The position numbers and the translations under genes are program-made. From Vibrio spartinae (GTDB taxonomy: Bacteria > Pseudomonadota > Gammaproteobacteria > Enterobacterales > Vibrionaceae): a DNA stretch of 64,000 bases. The notes beneath the pieces were generated by a model, which saw only the letters and a list, made by a program, of their open reading frames with translations, did no database searches and was not told the DNA's origin. Each line of letters begins with the position of its first letter. The stretch's first letter is position 1. The stretch lies in assembly GCF_024347135.1 (NCBI RefSeq), contig NZ_AP024908.1:1116001-1180000 (forward strand), given 5' to 3'. Below are positions 44,366-51,465 of the stretch, piece by piece.

Positions 44366-44784
44366 CTTCTATAGATTTATATACCGCATCTTACTGGGGT
44401 ATTTTTGTTATGCTGATTACATGGCTGATTCAAAGTCTTGTGGCATCTGTATCGAAAGGCTCTCAGCCAGGAGCAGTCCCCGGGAAAATTGACGAATCAC
44501 TGAGTCACGACTCATTTGTTTTCAGATCTCACCGTACTTTTATGAACTCGCTGGAAAATCTTCCAATGATGTTGGGAACAGCATTTTTAGCTATTTTAGT
44601 GGGCACAAATGTATTCTGGACGGGGGTTTTTATCTGGGTTTTTGCCGGGGCGAGAATTGTGCATATGGTGCTTTACTATGCCATTGCCACAGAAACCAAC
44701 CCTAGTCCGCGTTCCTATTTCTTCTTACTCGGTTTATTGTCCCATATATGTTTACTTGTGTTATGTGCTCTAGCCCTTGTCTGA
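44362..44784 (+). CDS. MAPEG-family membrane protein
   Basis: 140 residues with four membrane segments (~10-30, ~60-80, ~84-105, ~115-138). MAPEG hallmarks: FRSHRTFMNSLENLPMMLGTAFLAILVG with the conserved R..H...NxxE pattern, then FAGARIVHMVLYYAI. Eukaryotic relatives are glutathione transferases/peroxidases of eicosanoid metabolism; bacterial members are poorly defined. GAGGAG is the RBS. Confidence 0.88.
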   Translation: MTSIDLYTASYWGIFVMLITWLIQSLVASVSKGSQPGAVPGKIDESLSHDSFVFRSHRTFMNSLENLPMMLGTAFLAILVGTNVFWTGVFIWVFAGARIVHMVLYYAIATETNPSPRSYFFLLGLLSHICLLVLCALALV

Positions 44785-44865
44785 CTAAGTCAGGTAACCA
44801 CCAGACTCACGATACGCAAGAGATAACCAAACGAGCCGACAAACAAGTATCCTGAATCATCAAAC

Positions 44866-44901
44866 GAACCTTGAGCCACCATTGTACTCAAGGTTCATTT
44901 T
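44866..44901. terminator. Convergent terminator MAPEG / GH30
   Basis: GAACCTTGAG pairs perfectly with CTCAAGGTTC around an 11-base loop, followed by ATTTT. Confidence 0.8.
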
Positions 44902-44943
44902 AAAGGTAAAAGGTGAAGGGGGATTCACCTTTACCGACATCAA

Positions 44944-46164
44944 TTACTCAGATACAAATGTGAGCACTGACCAGGGGTCTGCATAAGCAGTAAAGCGATT
45001 GTTACTCACTGCGTATTTGCCGCCATAACTTACGTTCTTCGACGCTGAAGTCACATATTTTGTCATTGAACCAACAGTGCCGTTTTGCAGCGTAAATTTC
45101 AGCTCTTTATGAGAGTTGCTTCGGTTGACAACCGCAACAACCAGTTTGCCGGATCTGTTTTTATAAGCAGTCACATAGACATTACTTTCTGGAACTTCAG
45201 TTGCCGCAATACGCACATCACCCGGACGAATGAATTTTGAGTATTGTGACATCACATAACCACGTTTACTGATGTTACCATTTTCAGTTAACAAGCCATA
45301 GCTACGACGAATATACCACCAGATATAAGCGCTATAGTTCGCAACCATACTTTGATGCAGCTCTAAACCAACATCCATAGCTTTGTTCCAGTTGTTTGCA
45401 TCTTCATTATCGGTATAGTGCTCTGTCATCCAGAGTTTTTTACCTTTTTGTAATGCAAGCGGATAATTTTTCGGTTTCACACCATATAAGTGACCACCGA
45501 TAATATCAACATGGTTACGGGCTACATAGTTATTTAGAATCGGATCAGAAAGGGCAGGATTAAAACCTAATGATTCAGGCGCTAAAATTTTAAGCGAAGA
45601 GTCCAGTCGCGATCCTTGAGAATTTAAATAATTGACGAAATCTGCACCAGACCAGTCACAAGACTCATAATTAGGGTGCCAGTCTGGTTCATTTTGGATT
45701 GACAACGCGTAAATCGGTGCATTTCTACCTGCCATATAATGGGTAAAATCCATTAAATGGTCGGTATATCCCCAATAATGTTCTTTTTTAAGTTTACCAC
45801 CATTATTGACGTTGTTATTGGTCTTCATATAAGCCGGTGGAGACCAAGGTGTTGCCAATAGTTTGGCACCATAAGAATGCGCAATTTGAGCAACCGGTAC
45901 TTGTCTGTACCATTGGTTTGAATCAGGATCGATACGCATACGCATGATGGATAAACCCATTTGACCATTACCATTACCAAATGCCGTCGTCGCCTGTGCC
46001 GATGTTAAATCATTAATCCAACCTGGTGCATTCATGCCTCCAAACCCATCAATTTCTTGATATTCGGCATTAAAATTCACGTATACAGAACCAGCAACGG
46101 CACTTAAGCTCATCGAACTAAGCAAAAAAACCGTTGAAATCCCTAGTAATTTTTTCATCTCCAT
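44944..46164 (-). CDS. Secreted GH30 (subfamily 8-like) endo-xylanase, glucuronoxylanase type
   Basis: 406 residues with a Sec signal peptide (MEMKKLLGISTVFLLSSMSLSAVAG). The catalytic barrel carries EYQEIDGFGGMNAPGWI, the acid/base YALSIQNEPDWHP (Glu159) and nucleophile KLWMTEHYT (Glu248). The block YIWWYIRRSYGLL...ISKRGYVMSQYSKFIRPG is the GH30_8 signature, including the Arg that in Dickeya XynA and Bacillus XynC binds the glucuronic acid branch. A C-terminal beta-domain (~320-406) completes the fold. It should cut 4-O-methylglucuronoxylan outside the cell. No other xylan gene adjoins it; flanks are AT-rich, compatible with transfer. Confidence 0.93.
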   Translation of the reverse strand: MEMKKLLGISTVFLLSSMSLSAVAGSVYVNFNAEYQEIDGFGGMNAPGWINDLTSAQATTAFGNGNGQMGLSIMRMRIDPDSNQWYRQVPVAQIAHSYGAKLLATPWSPPAYMKTNNNVNNGGKLKKEHYWGYTDHLMDFTHYMAGRNAPIYALSIQNEPDWHPNYESCDWSGADFVNYLNSQGSRLDSSLKILAPESLGFNPALSDPILNNYVARNHVDIIGGHLYGVKPKNYPLALQKGKKLWMTEHYTDNEDANNWNKAMDVGLELHQSMVANYSAYIWWYIRRSYGLLTENGNISKRGYVMSQYSKFIRPGDVRIAATEVPESNVYVTAYKNRSGKLVVAVVNRSNSHKELKFTLQNGTVGSMTKYVTSASKNVSYGGKYAVSNNRFTAYADPWSVLTFVSE

Positions 46165-46731
46165 ATTTGTCCAACCTTGTTAGCGAGTGTTAAATATTAT
46201 ATGGCAGACATCACTGCCAATTGATTGACTCAACCAGACATAAATGTCTGACTGAGTAAAACGTAGTGAGAACAACTTAATAAAATAAATCACTGTAAAA
46301 CAGACCCCAATATTTCTATATTAGGTGGTTCTGTCAACTATGCCATCCTATATAATATATATAATCCAAAAAAAATCAGAATATATGACTAACACCCAGT
46401 AATTACAGGGTAATAAAATATATTTAATTCAATAAAGACCTTGTTTATTGTGATGTGAGTCGTACCGAATTCAATACCATTAAAATCAATACATTCATTT
46501 GCCATGAATTGGTTCAAATCATATTACTCATTGAGTTTTCATCAAAAAATCAATGCGGGACATTACTTGTTGATATATAAATAAAAAAATATATCATAAA
46601 ATTCAAAACTTAATTTCTATAAAATATAAGGCAAATTTCACCTTAGCATGCACACTAAAAAATCGCGCCCAGATAAAATATAAAAATCTGAACCGGAACG
46701 ATTCGATAAGGACGGTTCAAAGCAAAACAAA
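46165..46731. other. AT-rich intergenic region upstream of the GH30 gene, with an extended palindrome
   Basis: About 570 bases, visibly more AT-rich than the rest, no ORF. A composite dyad lies at 46228-46257: ACTCA-N3-AGACAT-AA-ATGTCT-N3-TGAGT (nested arms CAGACAT/ATGTCTG), 64 bases before the GH30 start; this could be an operator. The remainder looks like non-coding spacer. Confidence 0.5.
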
Positions 46732-46762
46732 AGAGAGCCCCCCGAGTCGGGGTAGGCTCTCT
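46732..46762 (-). terminator. Terminator of the decarboxylase operon
   Basis: Read on minus: AGAGAGCC..ACCCCGA-CTCGGGG-GGCTCTCT with TTTTGTTTTG after it; 21 bases past the end of subunit D. Confidence 0.9.
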
Positions 46763-46783
46763 GATACTTTTCCTTCTCTGGGA

Positions 46784-47020
46784 TTACCGTTCATTCTCAG
46801 GGAGTAATGGAGGGATTTCCGGTAGTAGTATCGCGTTATCGATATCTGCCTGTGTCATTTTAAATGCATCAGGAAAATGCTCGCGACTTATCCGTCTGAG
46901 CGGTTCTGTAGAACGCCAAGTATACAAGCATCGTTGGCATTGATAGACCGTCCATACATCGGGGACCGGTGACAGAGCAAGTGTCATTATCTCTTTATGG
47001 GCACAGCGTGGACAAATCAT
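46784..47020 (-). CDS. Hydroxyarylic acid decarboxylase subunit D (VdcD/BsdD-like)
   Basis: 78 residues. A zinc-ribbon-like CPRCAHKE...CQRCLYTWR pair and the tail RRISREHFPDAFKMTQADIDNA are typical of the small D subunit of vanillate/4-hydroxybenzoate decarboxylases. The D subunit is needed for activity but is not catalytic. The start overlaps the C subunit stop by four bases. Third gene of the B-C-D operon. Confidence 0.88.
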   Translation of the reverse strand: MICPRCAHKEIMTLALSPVPDVWTVYQCQRCLYTWRSTEPLRRISREHFPDAFKMTQADIDNAILLPEIPPLLPENER

Positions 47021-48456
47021 TGTTTACCTTCCTTTGCTTCGTCAAGCATACGCGTTAATTTGGATACCCACTCTTGCGTCTCAGGTAGATCTTTCACAGG
47101 CATCCCGTAGTTTCCTCGATTATCCGGAGCAACCGGCGTTGTCGCATCGATAATCAATTTATCCGTCATCCCCGCCGGTGATGAGCCGGGATCCAGTTCC
47201 AGTACCGACATATTATTCAGTTGAACCAAGTCACCTGCCGGGTTCACTTTCGATGACATCGCCCACATCACTTGTTTTAAATCGAAAGGATCCACATCTT
47301 CATCGACCATAATGACCATTTTGACGTAGCCAAGACCATGCGGTGTGGTCATGGCACGCATCCCGACCGATCTGGCAAAACCTCCGAAACGTTTCTTCGT
47401 CGAGATAATCACCAGTAAACCATGTGTGTACATGGCATTCACCGCTTGGACTTCAGGAAACTCAGCTTTGAGTTGTTGGTACAAAGGGACGCAAGTCGCA
47501 GGCCCAATCAAATAATCAACCTCGGTCCACGGCATTCCGAGATATAAAGATTCGAAAATTGGATTGCTCCGGTAAGAAACCTTATCAATTCTGACGACTG
47601 CCATTCTCCGGCCACCGGAATAATGTCCGGTAAACTCACCGAATGGCCCTTCGATCTCACGGACACCACACTCAATAACCCCTTCGAGCACAACTTCAGA
47701 TCCCCAAGGCACATCAAATCCGGTCAACGGTGCTTTCACAATCGGATAAGGCGCTTCTCTGAGAGCCCCCGCCATATCGTATTCAGACTGATCATATTTA
47801 AGTGGTGTTGCGCCCATCAGCGTGATGATTGGATCATTACCGAGCACGATCGACACTGGCAGATCCTCTCCCCTCTCCTCTGCTTTATGCAAATGAATCG
47901 CAATGTCATGCATCGGAATCGGCTGCAAACCCAACTTTCTTTTGCCTTTGACTTCCAGCCGATAAATCCCGACATTTTGCTTATCAAAGTTTTCTGGATC
48001 CGTCGGATCCCGAGAAACTGTACATGCCTTATCGAGATAGAATCCGCCATCCCCATCGTTGAGCCGGAAAAGAGGCAGAATCTCAAACAGATTGATCGCT
48101 TCACCATCGACGGTATTTTCTGCCCAAGGCGGGTTGTCCCGATATACAGGCGCCACCGGGAAATTATCCCAACGGCGAATAAATTCATCGATCTGTTTTT
48201 TCACCGGTGTATTGGGTGGTAACCCAATTGATATCGCGTGATTTGGCCATGATCCAACGGTATTCATCGCCACTCTGGCGTCGGTAAATCCCTCGATATT
48301 ATCGAACCAAAGTGCCGGTGCACCGTCACCAATTCTTCCGGCCGCATTAGCCGCAGCGCCAATATCCGGTTCCGCTTTAACCTGCTCGGTAATTCTCAGC
48401 AGCTGGCCTTGCTCTTCTAACGCATTTAAATAACTTCTTAAATCATCAAAAATCAT
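47017..48456 (-). CDS. Non-oxidative hydroxyarylic acid decarboxylase subunit C (UbiD family)
   Basis: 479 residues from ATG 48456 (GAGGAA eight bases upstream; a longer open frame starts at 48525). UbiD fold with MIFDDLRSYLNALEEQGQL, GSWPNHAISIGLPPNTP, NVGIYRLEVKGKRKLGLQPIPMHDIAIHLHKAEERG, ECGVREIEGPFGEFTGHYSGGRRM with the catalytic E-x-x-x-E region, and VNPAGDLVQLNN. Uses prenylated FMN to decarboxylate an aromatic acid such as vanillate, 4-hydroxybenzoate or protocatechuate/gallate. Exact substrate not readable. Confidence 0.93.
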   Translation of the reverse strand: MIFDDLRSYLNALEEQGQLLRITEQVKAEPDIGAAANAAGRIGDGAPALWFDNIEGFTDARVAMNTVGSWPNHAISIGLPPNTPVKKQIDEFIRRWDNFPVAPVYRDNPPWAENTVDGEAINLFEILPLFRLNDGDGGFYLDKACTVSRDPTDPENFDKQNVGIYRLEVKGKRKLGLQPIPMHDIAIHLHKAEERGEDLPVSIVLGNDPIITLMGATPLKYDQSEYDMAGALREAPYPIVKAPLTGFDVPWGSEVVLEGVIECGVREIEGPFGEFTGHYSGGRRMAVVRIDKVSYRSNPIFESLYLGMPWTEVDYLIGPATCVPLYQQLKAEFPEVQAVNAMYTHGLLVIISTKKRFGGFARSVGMRAMTTPHGLGYVKMVIMVDEDVDPFDLKQVMWAMSSKVNPAGDLVQLNNMSVLELDPGSSPAGMTDKLIIDATTPVAPDNRGNYGMPVKDLPETQEWVSKLTRMLDEAKEGKQ

Positions 48457-49051
48457 TAACGATTTCCTCATCATGTCTATTGGTTCTTTGAGAAAGACCT
48501 TGCCAGCGTTTTGCAAACGGAGCATCTAGGCCAAACTGGTCCAGCACTCTCGTCACAATATGCTGTTTAATATCCTCGACAGACTCAGGTCGGTTGTACC
48601 ACGCTGGCATGGGGGGCACCATCGAGACGCCCAATTTGGCAAGCGCGAGCATATTTTCTAAGTGGATCGGATTGAGCGGCATTTCGCGAGGAACAAGCAC
48701 CAATCGACGTTGCTCTTTTAAGATCACATCAGCAGCCCGACCAATTAAACCCTCAGCATATCCGGATCGGATACCAGCCAAAGTCTTCATACTACAAGGC
48801 ATAATGATCATGCCGTCTGTTCTGAATGAACCGGATGAGATCGCAGCCGCCTGATCCGCGGAATGATAAGTCACATCGGCCAAGAGACTGACTTCTCTGG
48901 CGGTCATCGACGTTTCGAGTTCAATCGTCGTTTTTGCCCAACGCGACATCACAAAATGTGTTTCTACATCCGGGATTTGCTGTAAAGCCTGCAACAGCGT
49001 GACAGCCAAAGGGGCCCCGGTAGCACCTGTCATTCCAACAATTAGCCTCAT
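48446..49051 (-). CDS. Flavin prenyltransferase, UbiX/VdcB/Pad1 type (subunit B)
   Basis: 201 residues. RLIVGMTGATGAPLAVTLLQAL is the FMN-binding start, followed by YHSADQAAAISSGSFRTDGMIIMPCSMKTLAGIRSGYAEGLIGRAADVILKEQRRLVLVPREMPLNPIHLENM and VPPMPAWYNRP, all typical of UbiX. It makes the prenyl-FMN cofactor for subunit C. Operon head; it overlaps subunit C by 11 bases. Being paired with C and D and under a MarR gene, it is the catabolic paralogue, not ubiquinone UbiX. Confidence 0.93.
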   Translation of the reverse strand: MRLIVGMTGATGAPLAVTLLQALQQIPDVETHFVMSRWAKTTIELETSMTAREVSLLADVTYHSADQAAAISSGSFRTDGMIIMPCSMKTLAGIRSGYAEGLIGRAADVILKEQRRLVLVPREMPLNPIHLENMLALAKLGVSMVPPMPAWYNRPESVEDIKQHIVTRVLDQFGLDAPFAKRWQGLSQRTNRHDEEIVNDF

Positions 49052-49075
49052 ACACCCTCAAAATTGTGATTGAAA

Positions 49076-49099
49076 ATATTGTTCGCATACGAACAATAT
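49076..49099. promoter_or_regulatory. Perfect inverted repeat, probable MarR operator
   Basis: ATATTGTTCG-N4-CGAACAATAT, ten matched bases per arm, 24 bases before the subunit B start and ~185 before the divergent MarR gene. Size and symmetry fit a MarR-family dimer site. Confidence 0.8.
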
Positions 49100-49283
49100 G
49101 GTTAAACTAAATCTTATATACACAAAAAGCAATATTAAAATTTCAAATCAGTGATACCTCAGTTCCCTTGCAGCGACTTGGGTATATAATTAACAAAATA
49201 CGTAATGAATGGATATTTTGCATGACGATATTATGCATAACATTGTGCTTCTCTTTCATTAAGACCAAGGATAACCTGAACAG

Positions 49284-49700
49284 ATGACTCAACCATTAGA
49301 TTCAGCCGTATTTCACTTAATGCGAAAACTATTTCAAGAACATACGTCCTATTGGCAAGAAGCATTACCCCATGTGACGAAACCACAGTTTTCAGTTTTA
49401 CATGCGATTGCTCAATCTCCGGGAATTGAACAAGTTGATCTTGTGGAGGCAGCCATTACCACCAAAGCAACATTAGCAGAACTACTGGGTAGAATGGAGA
49501 AACGGGGGCTGATTAACCGACAGCATAGTACGCAAGATAAAAGACGCCGTTTTGTCTATTTAACTGCGGAAGGCGAAAAGCTTTACCATGACTCAATGGT
49601 CGTCGTTCAGTCACTCGATATGCGGTTTCTGAGTCGTATCCCAGCAGCGGATCATCAACAGTTGTTACGTATTCTGAATACATTATCTGTCAGCCGTTAA
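49284..49700 (+). CDS. MarR-family regulator of the decarboxylase operon
   Basis: 138 residues. Winged helix: LPHVTKPQFSVLHAIAQSPGIEQVDLVEAAITTKATLAELLGRMEKRGLINRQHSTQDKRRRFVYLTAEGEKL, with the DxRxR-like wing as DKRRRFVYLT. Members of this family that sit beside aromatic-acid genes bind the aromatic compound and derepress. It is divergent from the B-C-D operon with a perfect palindrome between them, so it is the likely repressor and phenolic-acid sensor. Confidence 0.92.
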   Translation: MTQPLDSAVFHLMRKLFQEHTSYWQEALPHVTKPQFSVLHAIAQSPGIEQVDLVEAAITTKATLAELLGRMEKRGLINRQHSTQDKRRRFVYLTAEGEKLYHDSMVVVQSLDMRFLSRIPAADHQQLLRILNTLSVSR

Positions 49701-49717
49701 GCACAGCGCCAAACCGT

Positions 49718-49748
49718 CAAAAGCACCGACAACTTGTCAGTGCTTTTG
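49718..49748 (+). terminator. Terminator after the marR gene
   Basis: CAAAAGCAC-GACAA-TTGTC-GTGCTTTTG type stem with T-run TTTTG; 18 bases after the stop. Confidence 0.85.
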
Positions 49749-49947
49749 CATTATCGCTTCTTGTCGGAAGCATCAGCCGCCGGCAACCCACTGATGCTTG
49801 GTTTTGATACTGGAAATCAGATAGGACAACAGGAATAGGAAATTTTCGCGGCGAATATCGCGCTAACGCATCAAAAGATAAAATGAAAAATCGTAGTCTT
49901 AACGGTTAATAATTTTTATAACAATCAACCAATCCATCGCTTTTCAG

Positions 49948-50343
49948 TCAGGCTTGCAAACGGTCAATCAGTTGATGAACCAAGGTATCCACCATGTCAG
50001 GAATCTGCGTAAGATGCTCCGGCTTCGCCTGATCGATATGAATCCCACAACTGACCGAAACAACACAATTGAGGGCAGCAGCCATCACCTGAGCCGTACG
50101 ATGCGCAAGCAGATCTTCTTTGTGGCCTAATACACACAGCACCGACGTCGATGCACTCACCTTCGATGCATCTTGCAAGCTTGCCCGCGGTTGCGCCAGT
50201 GCCACAGCACCGACATGTGCTGCATCACCACCATGGATGGTCACGAGCAAATCCCGACCCACGCTAACAGCAACTAAATCAATCACAATCCCGTCAGCTT
50301 CCAGTTTTAACTGCACAATGTGATCGGATGGATATGGCGTCAT
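49948..50343 (-). CDS. LpdD-like protein (prenylated-flavin-linked)
   Basis: 131 residues, cytosolic alpha/beta. The blocks VAVSVGRDLLVTIHGGDAAHVGAVALAQPR, SVLCVLGHKEDLLAHRTAQVMAAALNCVVSVSCGIHID resemble the LpdD-like family, described as prenylated-flavin chaperone-like, found near UbiD/UbiX-type decarboxylases. The position next to the B-C-D operon and its regulator, though on a separate transcript, supports this. I am fairly sure of the family by pattern, not of the function. Confidence 0.6.
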   Translation of the reverse strand: MTPYPSDHIVQLKLEADGIVIDLVAVSVGRDLLVTIHGGDAAHVGAVALAQPRASLQDASKVSASTSVLCVLGHKEDLLAHRTAQVMAAALNCVVSVSCGIHIDQAKPEHLTQIPDMVDTLVHQLIDRLQA

Positions 50344-50538
50344 ATATGTTGTCTCCCTATTTTCAATGATGACTTTCGTGTGGGCTTAGGGGATTATACC
50401 TGAGGGGATGAAAAATAAACCACAATTGAGGAGAGTGTGTTTGTTTTTGTTGTGAAAATGTTACCCTGACAATCAAGATACACGCCTGAGCAACTCAGAT
50501 TGCTTCAGTCAACTCAATCAGTGCACGATGGAGGCATA

Positions 50539-50817
50539 GTGATTCATACAACAAAGACAAAGCTGGACATCAATATCGGTGGCGAACATCTGGTCATCCA
50601 GCAACGTTATGAGGCATTGAGTGCCTTCAATGATCTGCTCATTGCGATCTGGTTTCTGATCGGTAGCTTCTTTTTCTTAAACGATTCGTTGGTTGAAAGC
50701 GGGACTTGGCTATTTATCGCCGGTAGTGCTCAGCTCCTGATCAAACCATTGATCAAACTAACTAGCCTGGTTCATCTTTATCGCATTCAAAACCGCTACA
50801 ATGATGCGCAACAGTGA
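50539..50817 (+). CDS. YrhK-domain membrane protein
   Basis: 92 residues from GTG 50539, which has GGAGG four bases upstream; the frame is open to 50500 without a better start. The YrhK pattern is LVIQQRYEALSAFNDLLIAIWFLIGSFFFLNDSLVESGTWLFIAGSAQLLIKPLIKLTSLVHL, with two membrane helices. Function unknown. Possibly linked to redox or membrane stress; no evidence here. Confidence 0.85.
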   Translation: MIHTTKTKLDINIGGEHLVIQQRYEALSAFNDLLIAIWFLIGSFFFLNDSLVESGTWLFIAGSAQLLIKPLIKLTSLVHLYRIQNRYNDAQQ

Positions 50818-50838
50818 TGAGCGGCAACGATAAAATGA

Positions 50839-50872
50839 CATCGGCTCCCACATATTCACGTGAGAGCCGATG
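50839..50872. terminator. Convergent terminator YrhK / lipoprotein
   Basis: CATCGGCTC pairs with GAGCCGATG around a 16-base loop that itself holds a CACxTATTxxCGTG half-stem. Confidence 0.75.
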
Positions 50873-50904
50873 ACTCAGGACCAATAATCAGAAAATGACG
50901 AGCG

Positions 50905-51222
50905 TTATTTCTCTTGATGCTTATCATTGCCTGCATCTGAAGAATCTCCGATCACACCCTGACTCATTTCAGGCGCTTCTCCCATCATTTCTTGATCAGT
51001 TTTCGGTGCAGTTGGCTCATATGAACCCTGACCATCATTATCCATCGTCTGAACACCGTCCATTGTCGCTGGATCGCCCGCATCCATGGTTGCAGAATCT
51101 GTTTGCTCGCTGCTGGACGTGGTTTTTTCAGTGGTTGCATTATCATCGTTACATGCCGTTAGGCCGAAAGCAATTGCGGTTGTTAGTAGCATCATGGCAA
51201 TCGGGTTTGATAGTTTAGACAT
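50905..51222 (-). CDS. Small acidic lipoprotein
   Basis: 105 residues. Signal peptide with lipobox LTAC at residue ~24 (AIAFGLTACNDDNAT). The mature part is disordered, rich in Thr, Asp, Met and Gln, with repeated TMD/ATMD motifs (DSATMDAGDPATMDGVQTMD). Asn-Asp after the lipid Cys: Asp at +3, not +2, so outer-membrane sorting is expected. No family recognised. Monocistronic. Confidence 0.75.
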   Translation of the reverse strand: MSKLSNPIAMMLLTTAIAFGLTACNDDNATTEKTTSSSEQTDSATMDAGDPATMDGVQTMDNDGQGSYEPTAPKTDQEMMGEAPEMSQGVIGDSSDAGNDKHQEK

Positions 51223-51465
51223 ACTTATCTCCTGTTTTTCGAACGGCTGATGCGTTCACACATTAAATCAACTGGAGCCAGTGTAGTGAATTACGCAGAG
51301 AAGATTTCAAATTTCAGGTCAAGAGTTCGTACTCATTGTGTAAGAAATCAAACATTTCCCTGACCTGAAAAATAAACTGTGTTGCAAACAACAGATCAAG
51401 GCATCGAAAAACAGCTATATTGATTATTCGTGAATCCCATCATAAAAAATCAAATAGGTAGAATC

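Noticed and set aside
47623..48222. 199-residue plus-strand ORF within the decarboxylase operon
   Set aside because: Antisense to the well-defined UbiD-family gene; composition is that of an opposite-strand shadow.
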